Of a DNA stretch of 64,000 nucleotides, positions 37,860 through 49,346 are shown piece after piece. Position 1 is the first letter of the stretch; every line of letters starts with the position of its first letter. Origin of the DNA: Posidonia oceanica (lineage: Eukaryota; Streptophyta; Magnoliopsida; Alismatales; Posidoniaceae); assembly GCA_037176725.1 (NCBI GenBank), contig JAZBRS010000013.1:11225001-11289000 (forward strand), written 5' to 3'. The translations under genes and the position numbers were made by a program. Below the pieces are notes generated by a model. The model saw only the letters and a list, made by a program, of their open reading frames with translations. It had not been told where the DNA came from and searched no databases.

Positions 37860-38370
37860 AGCTCGTTGCCGAATAGTTCGGGCTATCAGTCCAGTGGGAA
37901 AAAATGCCTGACATTATGACAGATGTCGTCCGAGTAGTTAGGGGTACCATCCCAAGCAAAAGAAGCTGCAATACCTAAGGCAGCAAAAAAGATGCCACTG
38001 GTAACAAGATAAATGATACTAGAGGGTGGCTGAAACACTCTTGGCATCGAGAAGAGGGCCAGACAGTGTGACAAGTGTCAACCGAGCAGTTAGGGCTGCC
38101 AGCCCGAACAGGAAAGGACAAGATACCCAAGGCTGACAAAGATGCCCCTGGTATCAAGAGGATGATACCAAGGGGCAGTCGAAGCGCTCCTAGTGCCAAA
38201 AATGGGAAATTGGTCCTCGTCCGCATGGAGTGAGGGTCCAAGGCAAGTAGACACTATGACGGATGTCATTCGAGCAGTTGGGGCTGCCAGCTCGATGTAG
38301 ACATGTTGATGAGCGTCAACCGAGTAGTTAGGACTGCCAGCCTGAGTAGAAAGGCAGGGCACACTGGTCT
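37860..38370 (+). repeat. Degenerate repeats ahead of the 75-bp array
   Basis: Recurring segments of the form TGACAAGTGTCAACCGAGCA followed by GTTAGGGCTGCCAGCCCGA occur near 37915, 38070, 38260 and 38310. They contain small inverted pairs such as GACA/TGTC, GGGCT/AGCCC and GGTATCA/TGATACC. No gene is present. Confidence 0.65.
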
Positions 38371-38399
38371 TTGTCCGCTCGGCACAAGGAACCAGGGCA

Positions 38400-40450
38400 C
38401 ATGGGGCTTCGCCTGCCTGTAGCGAAGCCACAGGAGAGGAGAGCTTGTCCTCGTTTGCCCGGAGAGAGGGAGCAAGCAGGATTTTGTCCACTCGGAGCAA
38501 AGTCGAAAGAGAGCAACACTTGTCCTCGTCTGCTCGAAGCGAGGAAACAAGCAGGACTTCATTTGCTTGGAGCGAAGTTGAAAGAAAGAAAAACTTGTCC
38601 CCGTCCGCCCGGAGCGAGGAAACAAGCAGGACTTCGTTTGCCCAGAGCGAAGTCAAAGGAGAGGAAAGCTTGTCCTCGTCCGCCCGGAGCGAGGAAACAA
38701 GTAGGACTTCGTCTGCCCGGAGTGAAGTCAAAAGGAAGCAAGGCTTGTCCTCATTTGCCTGGAGTGAGGGAGCAAGTAGGACTTCGTCCGCCTGGAGCGA
38801 AGTCGAAGGAAAGCAAAACTTGTCCTCATTCGCCTGGAGCGAGGAAACAAGCAAGACTTCGTCTGCCTAGAGTGAAGTCGAAGGAAAGCAAGACTTGTCC
38901 ACGTCCACCCAGAGCGCGGAAACAAGCAGGACTTCGTCCACCTGGAGCGAAGTCGAAAGAAAGCGAGACTTGTCCTTGTCCACCCAGAATGACGAAACAA
39001 GCAGGACTTCGTCTGCTCGGAGCGAAGTCGAAAGAAAGCAAGACTTTTCCTCGTCTGCCCGGAGCGAGGAAACATGTAGGACTTCATCTTCTTGGAGCGA
39101 AGTCGAAAGAAAGAAAAACTTGTCCCTGTCCGCTCGGAGTGAGGAAACAAGCAGGACTTTGTCTGCTTAAAGCGAAGTCAAAGGAGAGGAAAGCTTGTCC
39201 TCGTCCGCCCGGAGTGAGGAAACAAGTAGGACTTCGTCTGCCCAGAGTGAAGTCGAAAGGAAGCAAGGCTTGTCCTCATCCGCCTGGAGTTAGGACTTCG
39301 TCCGCCCAGAGCGAAGTCGAAGGAAAGCAAGACTTGTCCTCGTCCGCTCGGAGCAAGGAAACAAGCAGGACTTTGTCCGCCCAGAGTGAAGTCGAAGGAA
39401 AGCAAGACTTGTCCACGTCTGCCCAAAGCGTGGAAACTAGCAGGACTTCGTCCACCCAGAGCGAAGTCGAAAGAAAGCGAGACTTGTCCTCGTCGGCCCG
39501 GAACGAGGAAACAAGCAGGACTTCGTCTGCTCGGAGCGAAGTCGAAAGAAAGCAAGACTTGTCCTCGTCCGCCCAGAGAGAGGAAACATGCAGGACTTCA
39601 TCCGCTTGGAGCGAAGTCGAAAGAAAGAAAAACTTGTCCCCATCTGCTCGGAGCGAGGAAACAAGCAGGACTTCGTTTGCCCAGAGCGAAGTCGAAGGAG
39701 AGGAAAGCTTGTCCTCGTCCGCCCAGAGCGAGGAAACAAGTAGGACTTCGTCTGCCCGGAGTGAAGTCAAAAGGAAGCAAGGCTTGTCCTCATCTGCCTG
39801 GAGTGAGGGAGCAAGTAGGACTTCGTCCGCCTGGAGCGAAGTCGAAGGAAAGCAAGACTTGTCCTCATCCGCCCGGAGCGAGGAAACAAGTAGGACTTCG
39901 TCCGCCTGGAGCGAAGTCGAAGGAAAGCAAGACTTGTCCACGTCCACCCAGAGTGCGGAAACAAGCAGGACTTCGTCCACCCGGAGCGAAGTCAAAAGAA
40001 AGCGAGACTTGTCCTCATCCGCCCGGAACGAGGAAACAAGCTGGACTTCATCTGCTTGGAGTGAAGTCGAAAGGAAGCAAGACTTGTCCTCGTCCGCCCG
40101 GAGCGAGGAAACATGCAGGACTTCGTCCGCCCAGAGCGAAGTCGGAAGGAAGCAAGGCTTGTCCTCGTCCCCCCGGAGTGAGGAAACAAGCAGGACTTCG
40201 TCCGCTCGGAGCGAAGTTGAAAGAAAGCAAGACCTGTCGTCGTCCACCCAAGGCGAGGAAGCAAGTTGGACTTCGTCCACCTGGAGCGAAGTCGGAAGAA
40301 AGCAAGACTTGTCCTCATCTGCCTGGAGTGAGGGAACAAGCAGGATTTCGTCCACCCGGAGCAAAGTCAAGAGAAAGCAAGACCTGTCCTCGTCCAGCTA
40401 GAGCGAGGAAGCAAGTCGGACTTTGTTTGCCCGGAGCGAAGTTGAAGGAG
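38400..40450 (+). repeat. Array of about 27 tandem 75-bp repeats, each made of two hairpin units
   Basis: The period is 75 bp (for example TGTCCTC at 38671 and 38746). Each unit has two related halves: GGACTTCG, loop GTCTGCCCGGAG, CGAAGTC; and CTTGTCCTCG, loop TCCGCCCGGAG, CGAGGAAACAAG. Both halves are inverted repeats with nearly the same loop. Because 75 is a multiple of 3, long frames stay open on both strands, but the sequence behaves as a repeat and not as a gene. Confidence 0.9.
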
Positions 40451-40469
40451 GATAAACTCGGAAACAGGT

Positions 40470-42036
40470 CGGAAGTCGCACCTATTCGGACGCGAAGGAT
40501 ATCTGTTGCACTGCCACACATCGGGGCTAAGCTGCTGTCTTCTATGATTTTGCGGTCAGCTGACTGGCTATCCTTCCCAGTCGCAGAACCCATCCACAGC
40601 CAAGACTTCCACCGCTCCTCCTCCCTGGCCGTTTGTCCTAAAGCGCAATTCAACCACCCAGAAACGTTCACCCACACACCAGCTACACTCCCAGCCTTTC
40701 AAACACCTCCCTAGCATCCCAGACCGCCATGACGACCATGAGCTCGCCGCCTCCTTGCCGCCACCGGCCGACATTCCTAGAAGCTACACCACAGCTCCGA
40801 ACTCCCCCAAACTACAGGCACAGCACCGCAAGGCCACCGCAAACATATTTAGACCATCCTGTGCGCCTGCCGTCGCTTCCTCTACTGCAGCAACCTCCGC
40901 GCCGGTGAGCTCTGATGAGCTAGGTCGTGGGGCCACTTCGCGCATCCCTGCAGGTAAGTAACACCTCCCTTAGCTTCCTTGCATTCCGTACTTGCTTCCT
41001 AGATAGTTGCTTTCTTTTTTCAGTAGCGTAATCGGCCGATCTTGGCCATCTTCTCCGGCATCGGAGGCCTGTCAGGTTAGGTGCCGCGTGATGCGGCGAC
41101 TAGCCTGTGCCTCCGACAGCCGTTTGGCCAGACTTTGGGCCGCCGCTCCGGCCGGCCCAGAGCTCCGTTTTCCTTGATTTTTGTATGCCTGTGATCATGA
41201 ATGCTTGCTCTGTATGATTGCATGTTTAGATTTCAATTTTGCATCATCATGCATTCTAGATCTGGTCTCAAAGGTGACTGTTTGGAACAAGGATTTGCAG
41301 TGCTGTCGCCAGCGTGACCGGCGACTCAACTGCAACTTCCGGCCGTTCCTCCAGCCAACTTTGGACCGCCATATCTTGCGACCTAGGCCTTTATTTTGCT
41401 ATCTGTTTGTTTGCTTGTCTTCCTCATCATGCCGTCTATAGGATCATACCTTTAGATTTCAATTTTGCATCATGTAGCTAGCATGTTTTCAGCCGTGAAG
41501 GCCACTGTCTAGTGAAGCTGTTAGCCCTTCTGTTGCCACTGTCCCAGGCGACAGGCTCCGGCGCCTCTCCAACAGGCGACTAGCCCCAGTAGCTACTCTG
41601 ACTGGTGACCAAGCTCCTCGTCGATCTCACCAGTGACAGACTCCGGCACCTCTCAGGTCGGTGACTGCCCTTGCAACTCAGACAGTGGCTGAGCCACCTT
41701 GATTGCCGCTTTGCGCTTTAGTTACTTCGCTCGCCCTGTTTTCATACATTGTTTTCTGCCCTGTTTTCATACATTGTTTTCCACCCTGTATTTATCACCA
41801 CTTTGTCGCATTTCACCTTAATCAATTTTCTAGTATGCCATGATCATGCATCATAACATCATGACATATCTAGCAAGTTTTGGCATTCATTAGGCATGCA
41901 TAGCATCTCTCGCCCCTTGGGCATACAGCAAGGCATTCAATTGCTAAAATCCTGCATATGCGAGCGTTAAGCCTAGAAAGACCGATTCTTTGGGCATATC
42001 GGGGGTGCCTAACACCTTCCCCGTGCGTAACAGGAG
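40470..42036 (+). repeat. Family F Tat-type LTR, truncated at both ends
   Basis: A GC-rich leader ends in CTGCAG/GTAAGTAAC (donor GT at 40953), followed by AGTCGCC/GGCGACT-type units near 41300-41690 and the conserved block GGTGCCTAACACC...GCGTAACAGGAG near 42002-42036. There it is interrupted by LTR B2. Its start is unclear, since the 75-bp array runs into it without a TGTAGACA border. It is not the 3' LTR of element A2, because the two differ in their first halves. Confidence 0.6.
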
Positions 42037-44893
42037 TGTAGTAATCCTGAAATATCAAATCCATGTACGATGCCAAAGCTCTTGTGCATAGATTGACATT
42101 AGGGTCACTATGTGTGGTAGGATCCGAGGGAAGAAACTCGACTTGGAAACGCTGGCAAAAGAAAAGAAAAGAAATGATAAGACAAATCGGAGTCGCCACT
42201 AGGTCTATTGAATTGGAAGACAAGGAAAATCGGAGGTAATACATGAAAAGACATGTAAAATCGGATGCAAGGAGGGGCAAAGGGATGCAATGCTAAGCTA
42301 AGCTATGCTATGCTATGCTATGACTCATGCCTAGGATAAAGGAAAAGGTTGATGCGAGCCAAGAGAAAGGGCAAGGATTCCTGTTACGCACGGGGAAGGT
42401 GCTAGGCACCCCGATACGTCCGAGAGTCGGTCTTTCTTAGGCAATCTCTCGCTAATGCAGGGAATTGCTAGCCTAATGCCTAAATGCCATGGATGCCTAC
42501 CTGCTATGCATGGGAAATAAACGTGCTATCTATGTGCTCAGCAACACTGCTAGTGTTCCGAACTGGGCGGACCCTGGTTCGTGAGAACTTTTAGGCAGTA
42601 AGTATCATAGCCCTAAATGCAGATGCAGGCGATAAAGCAAAATTGTGGGGAAACCAAGCAATGCAAGCGACATGCAAGCAATAAAGCAAAGCGAGTGCGG
42701 AAAATGACGCGAAAATGCAGAAAACAATGTGAGGCACGGAAAACGAGGCAAAGAGTGGAAAATGATGCAAAGGGGTGCGGAAAACTATGCAAAGGAGCGG
42801 AAAAACGATGCAAAACACGGAAAACGAGACAAAACAGGGTGCAAAACCAAAACAAAGGGGTGGGCAACAAGCATAGGGGTTGCAGCAAGCCAAAGAAGTA
42901 ATAAAACACGAGAAACGACGAGCGAAACAAAATCGGCATTTTAAAATGGCTGTCAGCCATCTGTAAGCATTGGACGCTAGCAACACCAGCGTCCAACATT
43001 GGACGCTAGCACTGTTGGCGTCCAACACCTGCTGGAGGCAGACAGCATGCAATTTTGAAAACAATGCATTCTAACTACATGGATGCAATACAGATGCATG
43101 AATGCAACTAGATGGGTGCATGACATGCAGGTCTAACCTAACAGAAGATTAGAAGAGGGATCAGAGCAGGAGGCAAGCTAGAATCAAGGATTAAAGCATA
43201 CAGGTTGTTGGACGCTTGTAGGCTTGGCGTCCAAGGTTAGACGCCAGAGGGATAGGCGTCTAACACAGACCAGAAGACAGAGGAGAGAAAGAAGCATACA
43301 AAAGCAAAATAAAAATAGGTACATGCATTTGGGCTACTGGGGATGAGCATGGGGCAAACATACAAGCATGGGATCACAAAAGAAAACCAATCAGACCTTA
43401 CCTGCAGCATGTGCTAGGCCAAACGCACAACCAGGACGTTGGATGTGAGCTAGGCCGGCGTCCAATGTTGGACTTGGACGCCTGCTCTAGCAGCGTACAA
43501 TGCTCTAGGAGGCACAACACACAAACAGCTTGCATAAAATAGCAAATGAACCAAAGAAGCCATGGAAAAATTGTGAAGGAAACTAGCATGCATAGTAAAC
43601 ACTGAAATCATGTAAATGAGCAAGATCAGAGCATTATACAAGCATCCAAAAGCAAACAGAGGGGCTGGGACGTTAGACGCTGGAGCCAGCAGCGTCCAAC
43701 GTTGGACGCTGAAGGCTTTGGCATCCAACGCCCACAGCATGCAAGTTTACCTGTGTTAAGGGGGAGCTGAGCTCTAAACCCCACCTATATGCATGCAAAC
43801 ATGCTAATGGCATGACAGAGCAAGAAAGGAGCATTCAACAAGCATTTAAGGCATGAGAGGAAATGAAGGAAAGCATGCATGAACATAAAGGACAAAACTT
43901 GCAAAAAAGAGCATGCAACTTAAAAAGATCTTAGCAAACTTAAGCATGGTTGCCATAAGGGCCAAGCATCTCTAAGCAAACGCAGAACATGCATAGACTT
44001 CAAAAAAATAAACATGCAACAAGCATGGCAGCAAGTTATAGCAAACAGAGGTGTTGGATGCTGAGTGAACCAGCGTCCAACGTTGGACGCGGCTCACCCT
44101 GGCGTCCAACGCAGGCAGGAAGCGAGATGAAATTAAATCATGCAAAAAGGCTTAGGCATGGATCAAAGCATGGATATGGGCATGGTATGACATCAGAAAC
44201 AAGTAAAGGAGGCATGCTGCATGGATTCACGGAAAAACAAACAATATCAAGGCATGGGAAGCATTAAAACAAGGGCAAAGCAAAACAGGGTGTTGGATGC
44301 TGCTATAGCAGGCGTCCAACGTTGGACGCACCAGATGGTGCGTCCAACACACTGAACTTCGCTTTAGCTAAGCGAGGCAACCAAATCACTTGGAAACTTC
44401 AAATAAACTAGCTAACAAGCAAAAGTGTTCGATTACAAGCATGGTGGTATGCTTGGCACCGAAATTAGGCAGGTGGATTGCTCCACCCACCTATTCCTCC
44501 TCATCATCGGAGAAATCAAGCGATGGAGGGGTGTGTGCTGTGCTAAAGTGCATGGAAAGCATAGGAAAACATCACACTAACATGCATAGGCCTAAAGGGA
44601 AGAGAACCAACCTTTAGACGGCCTGAAACGATGGAAGCTCCTTCATCGCCGGCACTGCGGAGGTTGCTGCAGAGCCAACTCCGACGAGGTCCCACGAACT
44701 GCTGGAGGCACCAAAAGAGTCGGCGAAAGGTCGAGGACGGAGGTGGACGATCCCTCTGTGCTCTAGAGTCAACGAATTCTCTCCTCGCTCTGTGTGGTGA
44801 ATGCTGGAATGAAGGGAAGGGGGCTGTTTTGTTGTTGGAATGCATGGGTTCGTGTGCGGGCAGTGGATTTTGCAGAGGATTTGTAGGCAGTTG
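42037..44893 (-). repeat. Family B LTR, minus orientation, cut at its 5' end (B2)
   Basis: The plus strand begins TGTAGTAATCC, the mirror of the B1 terminus, directly after CAGGAG of LTR F. Reading on the minus strand it follows B1 through TGGCGACTCC (42189-42198), the (GCATA)n-like tract, six palindrome modules, and the GC-rich leader with its donor near 44610. It stops where element C begins, so its first few hundred bases lie elsewhere. Confidence 0.8.
42966..44350 (-). repeat. Six inverted-repeat modules in LTR B2
   Basis: Modules lie near 42966, 43206, 43436, 43670, 44050 and 44288. They have the same design as in B1. In the second module both arms are changed together to TTAGACGCC and GGCGTCTAA (43237-43263). 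Confidence 0.85.
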
Positions 44894-46429
44894 TGTAGAT
44901 GTGGAATTGGGGGGGAGTGTTTAAGGAGATGCCAGCGCTTCCATGACGTCAACAGCCTTTGTTGTGATCGCCACTCGTCTTTGGGCAGACAAGACACCTG
45001 GGGGGAGATTATGATGATGCGGGTCCTCGGACCACTAGATCGACGGCAGGGTGTCGTCTAGTGGCTTCCTCGTGCTGCGTGAGTTCCTTCCTTTCCTTCA
45101 AAATTGAATGACATAGATTAGCTTCGGTGTAGTATCAATAACAGAGGTGAGTGAGACGACATGACTAAAAGAAAGTAAATACTGACCGAGGGTTGTTTCC
45201 CGTATGCATCTGCTATGATTCTATGCTAAGGATTGTAAAGAGATGTAGTAAGAAACTAGATTGGAAGAAGATACTCCCTTTCACCCTTATGCTGTGTGCA
45301 ATGAGGTTGGAAGGAAGCACGGTCGGAGCTCTAGCGTAGCTGAGGATTCCCAGATTGGAGGTAGAAGCTCAGGTTGGTAGCCTATTGGGGAGAGGAGGTA
45401 GTGTTTCTGGATTGGAAAACTAGCTCTCTGGGGGTGGCTCACAACTGACAGGGCTCTGTCTCTTCTGGAAGTTCCTCTCTGGGGGGATTTCTCTTTCTAA
45501 AATTCTGACCCTCAAACCACTAGCCTAGGGAGTCTATTTATAGACTCTAGGGGTGTAGGGATGGTTGGGGTTCAAACAATTCTAGAAAAATGGCAGTTAG
45601 TTTGAGTCGCCGGTTGGAGTGGCGCCTAAACCTAGCAACCGCTTGGTCAAAATGTGGGACGACCCGAGAACGAGGCCACGACTTTTAGTCGCCGCATGAG
45701 CTGGCGCCTAACGGTCGAGGGGGGAGTGGGAAATAACTGTGGAAAAGCGGTTTGAAAGGAGCCACGATTGCTAGTCGCCGCATACAGTGACGCTTGACGG
45801 TCAAAGATCGTGGAAAGACCGAGGCGGTTCCACAACCATTCAGTCGCCTGATGAGCTGGCGCCTGAGAGTTGAGGGGATAGTGGGGCGCAACCGCTACCC
45901 ACGATCGTCCAGTCGCCTATCCAGTTGACGTTCACATGGGTCGCCTCCTGAGATGGCTTCTGACTGAGCCGCTGCCTTGGCTGGCTGCTAGTGTAGTCGG
46001 TTGGGAAATGGGCGACAGTTGTAGTCGCCGCCTTAGGTGGCTACTATGTGAGTCACCTCCCCAAGTGGCTACTAACTTGCCTAGGTCGTTTTTAGCTCTT
46101 TTCCTGGGTTTTTGCCAGAGGAAACAAGATGGGAGGCTGGGAAACTACAGATAGCCTATGAAATCAAGGAAGCATCTCTGTTAACTCAACTCCAATCTTA
46201 AATCTAAGTTGAAGTGAAGGGTACCCAGGGTACTTGGACTTGTCACGAGCCCGAGCGAGTTAGCTCTGCTACAGCCAATAACCTGAGTCTAGGTAGGGTC
46301 TAGTGATGCTTTAAAGAGGTCATGGAATATCCGGAAGATGTGTTATCAAACTCAGGCATGAGATTTGGGGTGCCTCAAGGTTTCTACCCTCAAAAGAACT
46401 CTCAGAAATGCGAAAATAGGATATCTACA
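44894..46429 (-). repeat. 3' LTR of element C
   Basis: On the minus strand it begins TGTAGATATCC and ends CCACATCTACA. It is homologous to the X LTRs. AGTCGCC/GGCGCC hairpin units are dense at 45600-46080. Confidence 0.85.
45534..45543 (-). promoter_or_regulatory. TATA box of the C LTR
   Basis: The minus strand reads CTATAAATAG, matching the X LTR box. Confidence 0.65.
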
Positions 46430-46443
46430 GATGCCCCTCCTTG
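46430..46443 (-). other. Polypurine tract of element C
   Basis: The minus strand reads CAAGGAGGGGCATC directly before the LTR start. Confidence 0.8.
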
Positions 46444-47449
46444 GAGTTGATCTTGGAACAAGATCGGGTCTAAGGCAAGAACGATGTCCTATTGAGCATT
46501 TCCTGAAAAGGGGAGCTCTATCTCAATCAATTTGTCACTGAAGTAGCCAAATAAAAGGTAAAAAGAGAGTTTAAATTGCCATCAAATTGGAGATTCAAGC
46601 ATGGAGGAGTCAAGTCGGTTTCGGATCTTGTGTTGCAGCCGAAGTCAAGACCAGGTCAACCATGTGTGTTCCAACGGGCAAGCACTAAGGGGGAAATCGC
46701 GGGATATTATTCCAGCACGATCGAAAGGAAAGTGTGACATCTTGTTTGAGACTTTACTCAGATTGGAATTGATCAGAGGATGGGTACGAACTGGGTTGGC
46801 TCTAGGAGGATCATATGCCTGAAGGGTTCCTAACACTCTTGAAGAACAATGCTCCGTCCATGCTTCACTTCCGATGATATGAGAAAATGTATGGATGGAT
46901 GATTCAAACATACTATGATAATGCAAGGTCAACACGCAATGCAATGAATGGTCCATATGCTAGGTTAGGCCGATGGGGTACGGTTGGTCCCAAACCATAT
47001 GGACATATGCAAAATGAATGAATGCAATTCATTGTGGTCAAGTGTTTTCCATCCTGGAGTGTGACCAGCACTCTCTGGAAAGGACCGCGTTCCCACAGCT
47101 CGATTTAGCAAATAAAGAGGCTCCGTGTAGAGAGAACCGGGTGAGGGAGTGAACCCTTCCTTTGCCGAACCGATGTGTCGTCTGGTGTTTGCAGTAGTTG
47201 TGGCAGGTGGTGCGTGAGCTCAAGGTGAGAGTTCCCTCTTTGGCTTCGCGGTAGTCTGTTCTAATGGTTTAGTCGCCACTTTCATGGGTGGCTAAGCCAG
47301 TCGTCGCTTTTGGTGGCGACGCGCGATCTCCTGGTTTATTAAATTTAGAAACCGTTTTAAACCCTGATTCTTTTGATAAAGGGAGGTAAAAGACGGCCGT
47401 CCTTGCTTTCCAGGAAACATTCTGCACAAGTAAACCCCTTATTTTGACC
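46444..47449 (-). other. 3' non-coding region of C and upstream region of the first PMD gene
   Basis: 46444-47222 aligns with 17456-18311 of element X. From 47223 the sequence is cargo-specific. It includes one AGTCGCC...GGCGAC pair near 47270-47320 and a probable 5' leader of the PMD gene that starts at 47450. No other gene is seen. Confidence 0.6.
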
Positions 47450-48809
47450 ATGAAGCTTCCTTCCTTCTCTTCTCCGACCTTCTCGGTGAAAACGGTGGTT
47501 GACATCCCCAACCACTTGATGAAAGCTATCCGGAATGACCAGGTATGTTCTCCTCTTAGTCTTTGCATGCTTTCCTTTGTGGTTTAGCCTCTGAAGTTTG
47601 CTTGTTTAGGCCATAGTGAAACTCACAGGATGCCCGGATTTTCACAATTCCTTTCGATATACTCTGCCATGGGTGGCTGGCTTGATCAATTGTGTAGAGA
47701 ACAACAGACATCTCTTCAGGTGTAGTGGTTTTGACAAGCTCCTTGACTTGATTCGCACGCCTGTGCCTTGGCCGTTGTTGCATGCCTTGATGGCTTTCTG
47801 GAATGGTTCCTCCAACACCTTCAATCCTCCTTGCGGAGAGACATTGATTACGTGTGAGGAAGTATCCTCTTTGCTTGGGTTGGCGGCGGAATCTACCGAG
47901 GCGGCAGATGATCGCTTCGCCATTTCTGTTGAGACAGTGGGTTCCATGAAGATAGGCGGGTATTTAGCAATGGATCTGGAGGCTAGCAAGGCTTTGATGC
48001 ACTTGAGGAGACTCTTTCTTCGAGGCCTGTGGGAGGTTCTTAGTACCAGACAACTTGCTGAAACAGAGCTGAAGAAGTGCTTGTTTGTGGCAGTGGGCGG
48101 CCTTGCCTTGTTTGCAGATGCAAATTTCACAATGGATCTTCACCATGTGGATCTCCTGATGTTGGTCACTGTTCGTCCAGATCTGTGCTTGGCTCCTGCT
48201 GTGCTGGCTTACACCATGGAGGGGCTCACCAGTGCCTCTTGTTCAGGGAAATTCTTCGGTTCTCCACTGTTGCTGCATAGGTGGTTCATGTCCCATTGCT
48301 GTTGTGATACAGATTTCATAGGTCTGAGCTTCCATGACTCCGTCCTCCATCTGGGACGCTTGTCACTACAGGATTTTGACTTTGTTCTGAAGATGCCTGG
48401 AGCTCACAAAGTGCGGGTGATAAGCATAGCTCACAGTGACCTTGAGCTTGTCCTAACAGGTGCCACATCATTTGTGTTGTACCCCATCCATCACTGCCCC
48501 CGTTTGCTGAATCAGGAGCTAGTTGTCCCGGCTGATGCAGTTCTGACCCCTCCAATCCGCGTTCGCAAGGAAGACGGTGATCGGGATGAGTGGATGGTCC
48601 TGGAGTACATTGCCTGTTGGGTTTATATCGGTAGGCGAGTGTCTCTGAGTGCGTCTCGGCTTTCTGCAACTGCTCGGGAGTCCCAGGAGGCGAAGTACGT
48701 GAAGTGGTACGCACGGTGCTGCCCCACTCCTCAGAAGTATGTTGATGACAAGCAGAAATTCCTGAAGATGCTTGGACTCAACTGCTCGAGCATGGCACTA
48801 CATGGCTGA
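47450..48809 (+). CDS. Plant Mobile Domain (PMD)-like protein, two exons, frame intact
   Basis: Exon 1 is 47450-47542 (MKLPSFSSPTF...RNDQ), with donor CAG/GTATGT. The intron is only 67 nt and ends TTGTTTAG. Exon 2 is 47610-48809. Together they give about 430 residues with no internal stop. The N-terminal PMD hallmark is CGETLITCEEVSSLLGL, preceded by a WPLLHALMAFWN helix. The C-terminal end is short (KMLGLNCSSMALHG). PMD proteins include Arabidopsis MAIN and MAIL1, but many PMD copies sit in transposons. It runs antisense to element C and next to a second PMD gene. It stays open although its neighbours carry many stops. Whether it is expressed is unknown. Confidence 0.75.
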
Positions 48810-49346
48810 TTATGTTTTTAAATTTTAATTTTCAAGTTCAGTTGGATCATGTCTTAGTTTTTAAGTTTGGGTTGAATTATGTTTCAGTTCTTGAATTACA
48901 TTTTGGGTTGAATCACATTTTAGCTTCTGAACTATATTTTGTTGTTTGTTAATGTATAGGTTCGTGTTTTTAGAGGGGAATAAAGGGATGAAACCCTCTG
49001 CCGTTGTTAGTCGCTGCCCCTTCTGGCGCCCTATTGAGTCACCTCTTTTTAGGGCGACTAGCTTCGTGCTCCCTTCAGAGGGCTCAAATCGAGGCGGGAA
49101 AGTTGGCGCGCGAAGAGCTGGGTGAGGCGCCTGTCGAAGAGGCGTCTGACTGAGTCGCCTCTTCTACTGGCGACCAGGTTACGAGTCTAGTAGCCAAAAC
49201 TGGCCGTTGCCCCTTTTTTCTAGAAGCTTTCAAACATTTCTTCCCTTCTTCTCCGGCCTTCTGTGCGCGTCTCCTCCGGCTGGCGGCGTCTCCGGCGTGG
49301 TGCGGCGACGTTCGGCATGGGGTGTTCCTCTCTCCTCCTCCCTCTG
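48810..49346 (+). other. Spacer between the two PMD genes
   Basis: An AT-rich tail after the first gene is followed by a GC-rich stretch (from about 49010) with AGTCGCC/GGCGCC-type pairs. It is probably the promoter and leader of the second gene. Confidence 0.45.

Noticed and set aside
38371..40401. A 676-codon open frame, with long frames on the opposite strand too, over the 75-bp array
   Set aside because: The repeat length is a multiple of three, so frames without a stop in one unit stay open. Several frames are open at once, and variation does not favour any one of them.
40470..42036. Family F LTR as the 3' LTR of the element starting at 35262
   Set aside because: Its first part differs from LTR A2 and there is no TGTAGACACCCC start or polypurine tract ahead of it.
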